Shown here: piece by piece, positions 1 through 10,012 of the stretch | Position numbering within the stretch: the first letter of the stretch is position 1 | Layout of the letters: each line of letters begins with the position of its first letter | Origin: DATEDA01 sp963789885 | GTDB lineage: Bacteria; Pseudomonadota; Gammaproteobacteria; Burkholderiales; SG8-39 | Direction of reading: 5' to 3' | Length of the DNA: 64,000 nucleotides | Assembly: GCA_963789885.1 (NCBI GenBank) | Contig: CAWBNB010000006.1 | Coordinates: forward strand, 118,398 to 182,397 | Made by a program: the position numbers and the translations under genes | The notes under the pieces: model-generated | What the model saw: only the letters and a program-made list of their open reading frames with translations | What the model was told of the DNA's origin: nothing | The model's database searches: none

Positions 1-77
1 TTCTTTTCGGCGGATGCCCTGTACGCTTTGTCTATACGCGGAATCGCGAGCTCATCGAATTCTTGGCCGCTTTATGA
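1..77 (+). CDS. 3' end of an unidentified upstream gene (partial)
   Basis: A reading frame open from base 3 runs to a TGA at 75-77 and gives 24 residues ending in RNRELIEFLAAL. The stop overlaps the ATG at 74 in the form ATGA, the usual sign of translational coupling, which supports both this frame and the start chosen for the next gene. Too little is left to name the protein. It presumably belongs to the same low-GC sugar-decoration operon. Confidence 0.5.
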   Translation, partial: LFGGCPVRFVYTRNRELIEFLAAL

Positions 78-1930
78 ATCACACTACTGATCCTACGCCA
101 GCTGCTCCATCATTGGATAATGGACAAATTTGCTGGGAAGACGCACGTACAGCGCTGCTGTCGGCGCCGATGTCATTGACCAGCCTTCAAATTCGGCAGT
201 TCACGGCCCAACTAACCAGTCTGCACCAAGACGCGACTCCCCTACGGATCGCGCTAGCCGGTCACTACACTTTGGGGTTGTTGAGACCTTACTGGGACTT
301 CTTTTCGTCGCTGCACGGCTTCCGATCCGAGTATCTCGAAGCTCCCTACGGAAATACATACCAATTCTTTCAAACTGCCGAAGCGTTGAACGAGTTCACC
401 CCGGACATGGTCTTCCTCCTGCTCCGGTGGGAAGACCTTGTTGCGGGCTACGAGTCGAAGCTTTCCGCGGACCGCGAGGCACTAGTCGAAGAGTGCAAAC
501 AGGCGCTTTGTGATCTGCTGCATGTCGCTCTTGATCGAAGCCGATGTCCCGTCTTATTCAGCTTACTGCCGTCACAGCGGGGGCCTGGCCTCGGAAACCA
601 TGATCTCGCGGCGCAGGACTCCGATCGGCAGTTTTATGAACTGGTCCGGGACGGAATCGCCCGCAGATTGGGCAAAGAACTCGTTTCCGCGTACTGGGTC
701 GATTTGGACCTGCCTGCTGCGCATGTGGGTCACCGGCAATTCTTCGACGCGCGGATGTGGCATGTCGGTCGCTTTCCATTTTCGGTATCCGGCGCGACTG
801 CCGTAGCGCAGGCCTACTTCCAGCTGGCCTGGCTTCTGAGGCGTCCCAAGAAGAAAGTGTTGGTCCTAGACGGTGACAATACGCTCTGGGGAGGGATCGT
901 GGGCGAAGATGGACCTGCCGGCATCCAGCTCGGGCCGGACTTCCCTGGCTCCGCCTACGTCGAGTTCCAGAAGCGCATTCTCGACATGAAGCGCCGTGGA
1001 TTCCTGCTTGCCCTGTGCAGCAAGAACAATCACGAAGATGTTCTCGAGATTCTACGCAGTCACCCGCACCAGGTTTTGCGCGAACGCGACTTTGTGGCCA
1101 TGCGCGTCAACTGGGAACCCAAGACCGGCAACATGCGATCAATCGCGAACGAGTTGAACTTAGGCATTGACTCTTTTGTTTTCGTCGACGATAGCCCGTT
1201 TGAGTGCAAGGCCGCTCGAAAGGAGCTGCCGCAAATCACCACCATTCAGACGCCGCACGATCCACTAAGAATTCCGACCCTTTTGGACGGATTCCCGGAG
1301 CTTCAGATCCTAACTCTCACGGATGAAGATCGCCGCAAGAGCGAGTTGTATCATCAGGAAAAGGCTCGGCAGCGGCTGCAAGCCGAGGTTGTAGACCCCG
1401 GCGAATTCCTGCGATCGCTACGCATGAAGATGACCATCCGACTCGACGACGAGTCGCAGGTAGCGAGAATCGCCCAGCTGACGCAGAAGACAAATCAATT
1501 CAACCTGACGACGCGCCGCTATTCGGATGCTGAGATCCTTGAACTGATGCGGCGCCCGGACTCGCGGGTCGCCCATTTTTCTCTGGTTGACATTTTTGGC
1601 GACAATGGCATCGTCGGAGTCGCGATCCTCAACAAGGCCGCAGCCGAAACGGTAGCGATCGACAGCTTCCTGATCTCGTGTCGTGTGATTGGCCGAAAAG
1701 CCGAGGAAGCTTTCTTACGGGCACTCCTACAGCGCGCCTTCGCCGATTTTCCGGGAACCATGCGGGTCGAAGCGGCTTACCTACCCACCGCTAAGAACGC
1801 GATGGTCAAGCACTTCTGGCCTGAAAACGCGTTTACCCCATTGGGTCAGAATCGCTTTCAGCTGACCCGAGTGGACGCGGAACGCCTGACACCCGAGAAG
1901 CTTCCGATCGAAATTGAGCTAAGAGAATGA
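74..1930 (+). CDS. FkbH-like HAD-family protein (acyl/glyceryl loading onto carrier protein)
   Basis: 618 residues. An N-terminal SGNH-like region is followed near residue 265 by the HAD motif LDGDNTLWGG, the signature of the FkbH family, then by a GNAT-like C-terminal part (about residues 440-590, with KTNQFNLTTRRY). FkbH proteins take a three-carbon unit such as glyceryl from a glycolytic phosphate ester and load it on an acyl carrier protein; family members also occur in glycan clusters. The start at 74 is chosen over an in-frame ATG at 14 because it overlaps the previous stop and removes an unrelated Cys-rich lead. The gene ends in a 4-base overlap with an acyl carrier protein gene, its expected partner. 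GC is clearly lower than in the main part of the window and the frame is intact. The exact acyl group is inferred only. Confidence 0.85.
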   Translation: MNHTTDPTPAAPSLDNGQICWEDARTALLSAPMSLTSLQIRQFTAQLTSLHQDATPLRIALAGHYTLGLLRPYWDFFSSLHGFRSEYLEAPYGNTYQFFQTAEALNEFTPDMVFLLLRWEDLVAGYESKLSADREALVEECKQALCDLLHVALDRSRCPVLFSLLPSQRGPGLGNHDLAAQDSDRQFYELVRDGIARRLGKELVSAYWVDLDLPAAHVGHRQFFDARMWHVGRFPFSVSGATAVAQAYFQLAWLLRRPKKKVLVLDGDNTLWGGIVGEDGPAGIQLGPDFPGSAYVEFQKRILDMKRRGFLLALCSKNNHEDVLEILRSHPHQVLRERDFVAMRVNWEPKTGNMRSIANELNLGIDSFVFVDDSPFECKAARKELPQITTIQTPHDPLRIPTLLDGFPELQILTLTDEDRRKSELYHQEKARQRLQAEVVDPGEFLRSLRMKMTIRLDDESQVARIAQLTQKTNQFNLTTRRYSDAEILELMRRPDSRVAHFSLVDIFGDNGIVGVAILNKAAAETVAIDSFLISCRVIGRKAEEAFLRALLQRAFADFPGTMRVEAAYLPTAKNAMVKHFWPENAFTPLGQNRFQLTRVDAERLTPEKLPIEIELRE

Positions 1931-2166
1931 AGCACTTTGAACGAATTCGCGAGACCATGGTTTTGATCCTCGGAATCTCGCCGAATCAAATCACGCCTCA
2001 GACGTCTCGCGAGGATCTGGCCGAGTGGGATTCGATGGGTAACTTGAATCTCATGTTAGCCCTCGAAGAACAGTTCGGCGTTAGTTTCACCGTCGATGAA
2101 ATGTCCGGCATGCGGAATATAGACTCCCTGAATCGCTTGCTCGAAGATAAATGCACTTCTCGTTGA
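1927..2166 (+). CDS. Acyl carrier protein
   Basis: 79 residues, the normal size for a free-standing carrier protein. The motif EWDSMGNLNL around residue 35 holds the serine expected to carry phosphopantetheine, followed by the acidic helix ALEEQFGVSF. It overlaps the FkbH-like gene by four bases and the next acyltransferase gene by 16 bases, so the three are translated together. It most likely receives the small acyl unit loaded by the FkbH-like protein and presents it to the GNAT enzyme. It is not the housekeeping fatty-acid ACP, judging by the glycan context and the DSM in place of the usual DSL. Confidence 0.85.
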   Translation: MKHFERIRETMVLILGISPNQITPQTSREDLAEWDSMGNLNLMLALEEQFGVSFTVDEMSGMRNIDSLNRLLEDKCTSR

Positions 2167-2945
2167 CATTTCAAGGATGGCCCGAAAATAGCCCGGCTTT
2201 CGGATTTGCCGAAGTCCCTTGGGACAGCCGCATGTTTGGGTTTCCGGTCTTCGAGCTCCGCGTCACCAATTCAGCCGGCGGGACCAGGCTCGCTCGGGCC
2301 CTGCGTGATTGGACGCGCGAGCGTCTGCCGGCCGGGAAAACCTTCGTCTTCACTAAAATTCCCAGCACGGACCTGCAAACTAGTCAGGTCTTGTCGGAAG
2401 CGGGATTCTACGTCGCTGAAGCGACGCTTAAGATAGCGGTTCCGCTCGCGAAGGTCACGCCGATTCCGGCGCCAAAACGACCGCTGGCGGTTCTCAGAAA
2501 GGCGACTGAAGCAGACTTACCCGTGGCCGTAGAGATTGCGCGCACCGCATTTTCGCGAGACCGCTTTCATCTTGATCCTGGATTCCCGACCGAGCGCGCT
2601 GATCAGCGCTATGCCAGTTGGCTATCTCAAGGCTACTGCGATGGGGACCCTTTCTACGTCTTTGAATCGGTCGGCCCGAGACCTTCTATCTTGGGCTTTT
2701 ATCTGTTGAAGAAAATCAGTGCCACGACAGTCAACCTTGCTCTCGCTGGCCTTTCCGCTCCCTATCTGCACAGTGGGCTCGGGGGGGTGATGTATCAGGA
2801 CATGCTGACCGTGTGCTCCAAACTAGGCTTTACACGCGCCGAAACCAACATCTCGGCCACTAACGTCGCTGTCGCAAACATTTACGCTCGGCTGGGCTTC
2901 GGGATTATCGACGTCCTGTTTTGTCTGCATCGCTTCGGCGGATGA
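2151..2945 (+). CDS. GNAT-family acyltransferase, WecD-like
   Basis: 264 residues. The N-terminus (EVPWDSRMFGFPVFELRV) resembles WecD/RffC, which acetylates a dTDP-amino sugar; the C-terminal half carries the GNAT core, including the helix with NVAVANIYARLGF, the usual acyl-CoA binding end. Because it overlaps the carrier-protein gene, I infer that its donor may be the acyl-ACP rather than acetyl-CoA, and the acceptor a nucleotide-linked amino sugar. The 3' end overlaps the convergent methyltransferase gene by about 41 bases. An ordinary acetyl-CoA dependent sugar acetyltransferase is the main alternative. Confidence 0.7.
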   Translation: MHFSLTFQGWPENSPAFGFAEVPWDSRMFGFPVFELRVTNSAGGTRLARALRDWTRERLPAGKTFVFTKIPSTDLQTSQVLSEAGFYVAEATLKIAVPLAKVTPIPAPKRPLAVLRKATEADLPVAVEIARTAFSRDRFHLDPGFPTERADQRYASWLSQGYCDGDPFYVFESVGPRPSILGFYLLKKISATTVNLALAGLSAPYLHSGLGGVMYQDMLTVCSKLGFTRAETNISATNVAVANIYARLGFGIIDVLFCLHRFGG

Positions 2946-3861
2946 TGACCTCCCAGCCGCCGGGGAATTTCCAGTTCCGACCGAATAGGTGGTACGGCAA
3001 TTTGATGAGACGCGAAACCACCGAGCGGACGAAATGCTCGCGAAGCGTGACCTCGACGATGGACGGACCCGCATAACATAGCTCGAACCCTGAAAACTCT
3101 GGGTGCTCCTGCAACGAATCCCAGAAGTCAGCCCCCATGTCGTACAAATGGGCGGGATAGGTGAAGTCGAACTTCACGCCCAGCCGCCCGAGCAGCCGTA
3201 CAAACGGCTCTGCCCATGGTGTACGGGCATAGAACAGCCCACCCGGCGCGAGGGACGACAGCAGGTCATGCAGCACGGTCTTCGCTGAAGGGATGTGTTC
3301 GATGATCGCGCTCGCCAGAACCCAATCAAACTGACCCAAACCTTCGATCGCCGGGACTTTGTAGATGGAGATTTCGGGACGCGGCGCCTTTACGACACCT
3401 GGAAAATAGTCGACCACGAAGACCTCGATCCTGGACGCCCCTGCATGGCAATGCCGTTCGGCCAGAGCGGCTCCTAGCGAGCCATCGCCCCCACCGTAAT
3501 CAAGTAGCCTGCAAGACGACCCCTTCCAATCGCGGCGAGGAACCGTCTCGGTACTGGCCAGTTGACAGATATACCTCGCAAAGCGCCGCGAATCACCATG
3601 GGTCACAGCCGCGCCGTTGTCAGCGGTCGGTTTGTAATACGAACTGTAATAATTATCTAGTGCCTCAGGCCGCGGCAAGCGGGACGCGAACGAGCAATGA
3701 CAGCGTCGGCATTTCCGCAGCTCGACAGAAGGAGATTCCTGGAGCAGCGAAACTGGGTCAAAGTCGGGAGAGCCGCAGAAGTGGCAGGCTCGCAAATCGT
3801 CCAGAAGGTCGAACTCGTCTAAGTGCTTCGACTGATGATAGAACGTCGCGTTGACGCGCAA
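2905..3861 (-). CDS. Class I SAM-dependent methyltransferase with N-terminal zinc ribbon
   Basis: 318 residues on the minus strand. Near residue 30 there is a CxxC...CxxC zinc ribbon (CHFCGSPDF, then CRRCHCSF), followed by a Rossmann methyltransferase domain with LLDYGGGDGSLG as the SAM-binding motif I. This layout is typical of methyltransferases acting on sugars or small metabolites in polysaccharide clusters. The start is a TTG at 3861; an in-frame TAG lies two codons upstream, so no longer start is possible. It runs convergent to the GNAT gene, overlapping its 3' end. GC is as low as its neighbours and the frame is unbroken. The target is unknown. Confidence 0.75.
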   Translation of the reverse strand: MRVNATFYHQSKHLDEFDLLDDLRACHFCGSPDFDPVSLLQESPSVELRKCRRCHCSFASRLPRPEALDNYYSSYYKPTADNGAAVTHGDSRRFARYICQLASTETVPRRDWKGSSCRLLDYGGGDGSLGAALAERHCHAGASRIEVFVVDYFPGVVKAPRPEISIYKVPAIEGLGQFDWVLASAIIEHIPSAKTVLHDLLSSLAPGGLFYARTPWAEPFVRLLGRLGVKFDFTYPAHLYDMGADFWDSLQEHPEFSGFELCYAGPSIVEVTLREHFVRSVVSRLIKLPYHLFGRNWKFPGGWEVIIRRSDADKTGRR

Positions 3862-4021
3862 TGCCTATTCCTCAAGTCATCAATAAATTAATTTACCACG
3901 GCACGGCACGACCACCTGGACCCGCGTCCGAGCCGGATCCGTGAATGACCCACGAGTCTAGCTTGCCGTCGTTTTGGTATAGCTAGGCCATGAGCCCTCG
4001 AGTCGCTTATGTGTCTGTAGC

Positions 4022-4037
4022 GGCCGGCGTGCCGGCC
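4022..4037 (-). terminator. GC-rich hairpin just after the beta-propeller stop codon
   Basis: GGCCGG and CCGGCC flank a four-base CGTG loop, a perfect stem that starts about five bases past the stop codon of the minus-strand beta-propeller gene. There is no T-tract after it on either strand, so it may be a 3' mRNA stabiliser rather than a true intrinsic terminator. Beyond it, up to the methyltransferase start at 3861, I see no gene. Confidence 0.35.
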
Positions 4038-4041
4038 ACCG

Positions 4042-5357
4042 CTATCTGCGCTCGGGCGCGAGCGGAGCGCCGGCCGTACGCTCCTGCGCGCCGAGCTGAA
4101 GTACCAGTGGCCGCTGTGCCCCGGTGTCGTCCCTCGCCCACCCGCCGACATAGAAGCGCCCGGCGTTGTCGCGGCTGATCGAGCCGTAGAGCAGCACTTT
4201 CTGCAACCCCTTGGTGTCGAGCGGGAAGGCCGCCGAGGTACGCCGGTCGTCAGCTCGAACACCACCCACTCGAACTGGCTATCGCGGCTTGCCACGCCGG
4301 CGACGAGCCGATTGCCGCCGAGCGGGAAGAGCGACGGTGCATAGGACTGGCCGGAGGGGTGAAACCAGCCGGCGGCGGCGACCTTCGCCGGTTGCGCGCC
4401 CTTCGGTTCGACGACGTAGAGGTGGCCGAGGTGAGTCGTGAAGAGGAGCCGCCCGTCCGGGAGATAGGCGAGCCCGACGATGCCGTGGTTGCTGGACGGC
4501 GAGCCTTTGCCGAGGTAGTGCTCGAGCGGCGTCACGGCGACCTCGCGGAGCTCGCTGTCGTACTCGACAAGCGCGGCGGTGGCTGCGCCGCCGGCTCGCG
4601 CCTGCACGCGGGGCACATACGCGTGTCCGCGCGCATCGGCGAGGAAATTGCGCGACACGTGGCCGTCCGCCGAACCGACGACGACGCGCTTGAGGTCGCG
4701 CGTCGCGGTGTCGAGCTGGTAGAGGACGTGGTTCCAGTACCCGAGGGCGTAGATGTAGCGGCCGACCCCGCTGACCGCTACCAGCCCCTCCGGGACAGCG
4801 GCGAGGTGCTGCCACTGGTAGCTGTCGGGATGGATGCGCCAGAGATGCGCGCCCCAGCGCGGCGGCACGCTGCCCTCCACCTCGCCCTCCTCGTCGGTCG
4901 AGGCGAAGTAGAGCCAGCCGTCTTCGGCGGGCACGATCTTGGAGTGGATCTTGGTCTGGCTCTCGCCGGCGCGGTAGACGCCCGCTGCCCTCAGTTGCTC
5001 GAGCACCGCGCCGCGGTCGTACCACTCGTCGGTGTCGGGATCGTACTGGAGCAGGTGCGCGCCCACCTCCCCGGACCAGGAGGAGACGCCGACCCAGATT
5101 CGGCCACGGGCATCGCGGCCGGTCGCGCCCCAGACGCTCGACGCGTGCGGGATTGGCGGCAGCTTGAGCTGACGCACCTCGGGCGAGCGCAGCGGGTCGC
5201 CGGCAGGCGGGGCGAACGAGCTTCCGGTCAGCTCGGCGTAGCTCATCGCCGGCGGCGCCAAAGCCACGACGTCGCTTCCCCGGTCGTAGACGACGTAGGC
5301 GGCACCGCCGGCGGCGGATAGCGCGCTCGCTATGCCTACGGCCCAGATCGTTCGCAT
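4042..5357 (-). CDS. Predicted beta-propeller protein of the EPS locus (frameshifted)
   Basis: About 438 residues. It begins with a membrane or signal segment (MRTIWAVGIASALSAAGG), then repeated WVG/HLLQYD-type strands and aromatic-Gly turns such as GRIWVGVSSWSG and RLLFTTHLGHLYVV, the look of a multi-bladed beta-propeller facing the periplasm. The start at 5357 leaves an 8-base gap to the heparinase-like gene upstream, so the two form one operon. One frameshift near 4235 splits it; the last 65 residues, including NAGRFYVGGWARDD, continue in another frame to the stop at 4042. A role in binding or processing the exported polysaccharide is inferred from the neighbour. I do not recognise a named family. 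Confidence 0.6.
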
Positions 5358-5365
5358 CGGCTCCG

Positions 5366-7492
5366 TCACTCGATGACCTGCAGGTCCGCGAACCCGCGCT
5401 CGCGATCGAACAGCCACCGCGTCGTGTGCGTGGGTCCCTTGATCTCGACGCCGAACCGGCCCTTGTCCTCGATGCGCTTCACCTCGTGCGGAGGGTTGTT
5501 GGACAGCCCGGTGGGCAACATCACCACCAGGAACCTATCGTTGAGGTGCGCTTCCGCCGGCGCGAGCTCGATCCGCCACGCCCCGGGCACGGGGAGAAAG
5601 CCGCGCCGCTGGCTCAGCTTCGCGCGTACCCTACCGCCTTCGTCGTAGTTGCGTCCGTCGACGAAGAACTCGAACCCGGGACCGCCTACCGCGGTCAGAG
5701 CGTGCTGCTCCGGCAGCACGACGTAGCCGAATAGGCGTCCGCCGCCATGGCCCTCGCCCTCCTGGCGCGGGATCGCGACCGTGAACGCGGTTGCCGTTGA
5801 TCGTCGGCTGCTCGACCGTGTGCAGCAGCCAGCGCTTCTTGAATGCGACGTTGCTCGACTCCACGTCGTCGTAGACCACGACGACATCGTCGACGCGGTC
5901 GTAGCCGAATACCCGCCACGCGCGTTCGACCCGCCGCGAGCGCGCCGAGAACGTGCCCTCGCCCGAGAGGCGGTTCGTGTAGGCGGCCGTCACGTCGGCG
6001 ACCGCGACCGTGACGCCGGCGCGGTCGATCACGCGCTCGATGCGGCCGGTCTGGTAGGTCTCGCGCTTCGCCTCCCACTCCACCCGGTCGAGCGGCGCCG
6101 CCTCGACCCCCCAGCCGGAGCCGATGCGGCGCTGGCCTCCGTCGTTCGCGATCGGGCGCGCCTTGTCCTTGCCCGGCGCGGGCACGTTGTCCGACGGGTC
6201 TGTCACCGTGATCGCGTTGTGCGCGATCGTCTGATAGGTGTAGTTCATGTGGTGGTCCGAGCCGTACTCGGGCCCGTACAGGCCGCTGTCGATCGCTAGC
6301 GGGCCGCCCTTGTAGATCGTGAATGCGCCCTGATCGAGATGCACGTGCGACCAGTAGTTGTCGCCAGCCTTGAAGGTGACGTAGGTCGCCTCCGGGGACC
6401 AGTCGCTCCGCGCGACGACGAGGCCGATGCCGTCGAAGCAGGCGCACGAGCGGGAGCAGCTTGACCGCGTCGGGATCGAAGAGCGACGGATCGGTGAGCG
6501 GGCCCCAGGGCCAAGAGGTGGGCGTCAGGCTCGCGCGGCGGCGCGGAGCAGGGTGTAGGCCGCGGGATGGCGGAACTCGATCGCGAGGGCGGCCGCGTCG
6601 GGCGCGGCACGGTCGAAGTATCCGGCGTCCCCCCAGCGGAAGTCCGAGCCGTCCGGCATCTTCCGGTAGACGAGGAAGTCGAGGAAGCCGCGAATGCCCG
6701 GCTCGGCCGCGAACATGTCCTCGCCGGTCGCGAAGCGCCACATCGCCGGGACGCGATAGACCGCCTGCCCGATGCCGATGCCGACGTACTCGCCGCCTTC
6801 GTGCCACCCGCCGTGCCGGCCCATCACCTGTCGCCAGACGGGGAGCACCCGGTTCTTCCAGAGGTCGTACGTGAAGCGCATCACCGGCTCGCCCCGCTCG
6901 TCGTCGCGATACACGGCGATGGCGCAGGCGACGAGCGCCTGGAACGGCGCGTTGTAGAGGATCACGTTGTAGGGTGAGAGGCGGTCGACGCGGATGACCT
7001 CGATCATGTGATTGCATGCCTCGAGGACCTTGTCGCGCAGCGCCGCCCGCTGCGGTTCGCTCCAGCGGTCGTACAGCCAGTCGTAGGCGAGCGCGAGCGG
7101 GGCGGCTTGGACATGTCCGCGCCAGTCCGGTTTCAGCTCGCGCAGGCGTTCGAAGAGCGACGTTGAGATCTTGACTTCCGGGGTCGACGAACTCGGTCAG
7201 GACGGACGCCTCGAATTCGCCCCGTCCACGCTGTGCACGGTTCCGCTGATTGGCGAGGAAGCCGGGGTTGCTCCTTGCGAAGCGTCGCCACGTCCGCGGC
7301 CGTCGGGTGGGGCAGGCGGGGATGCGCGACCCGGAACTTCGGCAGGGTAACCGGCGGGAGGTCGCGCCCGGGCGGCAGCCGGGGAAGGACGCTCTCGTCG
7401 ACCGGCTGCTCACGGTGCGGTGTGGCGATCACGAGCCCTCCGATGGCGACCAGCAGGGCGATCACCGCCGAGGTGGCCTTCAGCACGAACAC
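5366..7492 (-). CDS. Heparinase II/III-like polysaccharide lyase (several frameshifts)
   Basis: About 709 residues. A GTG start at 7492 gives a membrane or signal segment (VFVLKATSAVIALLVAIGG). The central part has the alpha/alpha-barrel style sequence around IEVIRVDRLSPYNV. The diagnostic heparinase II/III block lies near 6340-6190, with HVHLDQGAFTIYKGGPL and YQTIAHNAITV. Enzymes of this family cut uronate-containing polysaccharides by beta-elimination, fitting a lyase that trims or turns over the polymer made from the UDP-sugar genes downstream. At least four frameshifts (near 7260, about 7130, about 6440 and 5790) break the frame. It lies directly behind the VanZ-like gene and directly before the beta-propeller gene on the same strand. 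Confidence 0.75.
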
Positions 7493-8958
7493 GGTGCGCG
7501 AGGAAGCCCGAGCCGGGCGGCGCGCCGGTTTCCTGCGGCGCTTTCGCCGGGCCCTGCTCGAGCGACTGCGCGGCGAATGCGACGAGATAGCCCGTCGCGG
7601 CGGCGATGAGGATGTTCGTCGGGTCGGCGCGCCTGCCGACGGTGAAGAGCGTCAGCGTCTCGATCGCGAGCCCGAGGCCCGCGCCGGCGAGCGCCGCGAT
7701 CCATCGCGCGGCGCGCGTCCGCTCCGGGCGCCATGCTGATCCAGACGAGCAGACCGACCGGCACGTAGAGGCCCGCGTTGAGCAGCAGGCTCTGCATCGC
7801 CTCGGTCTCGGTCGTGAAGTAGTGGTAGTAGAAGGGGAGGAAGCTCAGCGACTTGAGCTTCTCGATCGCCGCCCACGGCGCATCGAGCGACGGGGGCAGG
7901 AGCCCTTTCACGACGAGCGCCAGCCCGAGATACGCCGGCGCGGCGTACCACGCGAGCCTGCCGAGCGTCGCGCGATGCTCGACGAACCACTCGGCGATCG
8001 AAGACGCGCTGGAACGCGAGGCCCCATACCGCGCCGAGGCCGCGCGTCAGGACCGACAGCCCCTGGCTGACGCCCGAGGCGAGGAAGATCTGGAGCCCCT
8101 CGATCGCCGCGCCGAGGGCGAGGCCCCAGAGAAGGACGCGCCGGTAGCGCGCCGGGCGGTCGCGCCCGCGCAGCATGCCGAACAGCATGCCGAGCGGCGC
8201 GGCGAGCAGGATCTCGGCGAAGAGCTTCGCGCTGCAGCGGACGATGCCGCCGCAGGAATCGGACAGCACCCAGGCCGAGCGGCCCGGCTCGCCGAGTTTC
8301 GCCGCGAGCTCCTTCCCCGAGATCAGGAAGTCGTAGGGGAACAGGCTGAACGCGAGATAGGCGATGACGTAGAGGATGAGCGCCGCGCGAGTCGCGCGGG
8401 GTCCGCCGAGCTGGACGTGGCCGACGAGCCCGCGGATCCGCGAGCCGAGCGCGAACCACAGGGTGACGCCGAGGCCGGTGCCGATCGTCTCGGCGATCAG
8501 GTCGTTCTTCGACACCGTGCGCGGCGGGAAGAAGAGCTGGGCGAACTCGATCGCGAACGCGAGCGCCACGCAGAAGGCGATCGCCGCGACCGTCCCGGCG
8601 ATCCTGGCGGCGCGCGAGCGCGCCGATGCCGCTGCGCCGGCGAGCAGGAACGCGAGCGGCATGTAGAGCAGGATGTTCGCGACCCAGTCCGCGCGCGAGG
8701 CGACGCCGAGGCGCAGGTAGGGGATGTGCGAGAACGCCTGCAGCGCCGCCGTCGAACGATTCGTGGACGGAACTCGAACGGGATCAGGCTGCCGTAGACG
8801 ACGAACGCCGCGTACGCGAGCGCGACGAGCAGAAGGCGGCGGGGTGCGACGTTGGGTTGCAAGAGGAACGTTGGCCGACTCGGCAGTGCGCCCCAAGAGG
8901 CGGCGTCGGGCGAGAATACCGCAGGTCCGGAGCCATCCCGGCCGCGGCTGTGACGCAT
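7412..8958 (-). CDS. VanZ-like multi-pass membrane protein (frameshifted)
   Basis: The fragments together give about 500 residues with many membrane segments. A first VanZ-type unit (YGSLIPFEFRP, WVANILLYMPLAFLL, IEFAQLFFPPRTVSKNDL) is followed by a second related unit (AYLAFSLFPYDFLISGKEL, FAEILLAAPLGMLFG, AIEGLQIFL) and a third partial one (LLLNAGLYVPVGLLVWISM). VanZ-like proteins are frequent in PEP-CTERM polysaccharide loci, role not established. Frameshifts lie near 8770, about 8000 and about 7715. The exact start is unsure. The last frame runs about 80 bases into the heparinase-like gene before its stop, which may itself be a frameshift effect. Confidence 0.65.
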
Positions 8959-9167
8959 TGCTGAGGCCGATGTCGAAGGATCTTACAGTCGGCAGTCCCG
9001 GCCCGCGGCCGCATCCGTCTGCCGCGTCGATTTCCGCTGTGTTTTCGGGGGGCTGCATCGAACGCCCGCCTGGGCGTAGTTCTTGCGTTCGAAGAGGCGA
9101 CTGTTGACGCGTGGGCGCGTCCGGCCGTCTACTATGGGCGCCGGACAAGCGCCGAGCAAGCGACCTG

Positions 9168-9672
9168 ATGAAACTGAAAGTCACCCGCCGCCACCTGCTG
9201 AAAGGCTCCCTCGCCGCGCCGCTCGTGCTGACCGTCCGTTCGGCGGCCGGCACCGGCGGGGCGATGACGAGCGCCGCCGCGTGCAGGTATCAGGACCAGC
9301 AGCGGTATGCCACTGAGAAGCCGTCTACAACTTCCGGCGACGAGCAGCGCCGACGAGTGGCTGAAGGTAGAGGTCAAGGTCTACACGCTCAAGAAGTTGA
9401 ACACGGGCGGCCAGTGGCAGCGCCATCACCGGCGAGTACTTCAAGGGCAGCACCTGCTGGTGGCAGATCGCGAAGGTCGGCACCGACTACACCGTCACCC
9501 AGAAGCTGGACTACACCGACGCCAACTGCCAAATCAATCAGTACCGTTACACGGTGTACGGTATCGTCTGCGTCGACCAGTACGGCACCGTGAAGAAGTT
9601 GGTGGTGAGAACACGGATTCCGCCTACGGTCCGATTACAGGCTCCTGCTGGACCTCGCTCAAGCCCGTATAG
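9168..9672 (+). CDS. Small exported hypothetical protein with twin-arginine-like leader (frameshifted)
   Basis: The ATG at 9168 gives MKLKVTRRHLLKGSLAAPL, a leader with paired arginines and a hydrophobic core like a Tat or Sec signal. The rest must be pieced together from three frames: DEWLKVEVKVYTLKKLNTGG, then EYFKGSTCWWQIAKVG and YRYTVYGIVCVDQYGT, then a C-terminus SAYGPITGSCWTSLKPV that stops at 9672. About 165 residues with several cysteines. I do not recognise the family. It sits before the HPr-rel-A cassette, and a GCCCGC/GCGGGC hairpin at 9690-9707 without a T-tract lies between them. Confidence 0.5.
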
Positions 9673-9727
9673 GTTTCCGTTTGTCTTGCGCCCGCCGGAG
9701 AGCGGGCCCGCGATCCGCCGTTCATCG

Positions 9728-10012
9728 ATGACGCGCTTCCGCGTCGCTGCGCATCCCGACCTCCGGATCCTCCGGTTCGACGACGAGTCCGTCGTCTTCA
9801 ACCCCTTCCTCTGGCACACGCATCTGCTCAACGCCGCGGCGGCATTGATCCTCGACGCGCTGGAGGACGGTCCGGCGACCGCGGATGAGATCGCGGCCGC
9901 GCTGACCGACGAGTCCGGCGCCCCGGCCATCCCGGCCGATGAGGTCGAGCGCGTCCTCGGCGAGCTCGCCGGGCTGGCGCTCGTTGAGCCGCCACGGCCC
10001 ACGCGGCGGTGA
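9728..10012 (+). CDS. HPr-rel-A system PqqD-family protein
   Basis: 94 residues. The small winged-helix fold of PqqD-like peptide chaperones is suggested by FNPFLWHTHLLNAAAALIL followed by a helix-rich end (ADEIAAALTDES...VERVLGELAGLALVEPP). PqqD-like proteins of this type are found beside an HPr-kinase-like protein and a nucleotidyltransferase in exopolysaccharide loci of proteobacteria, and that gene order follows here. The stop overlaps the next GTG start in the form GTGA. By analogy with other PqqD relatives it may bind a peptide or a partner protein; no substrate is known. Confidence 0.75.
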   Translation: MTRFRVAAHPDLRILRFDDESVVFNPFLWHTHLLNAAAALILDALEDGPATADEIAAALTDESGAPAIPADEVERVLGELAGLALVEPPRPTRR

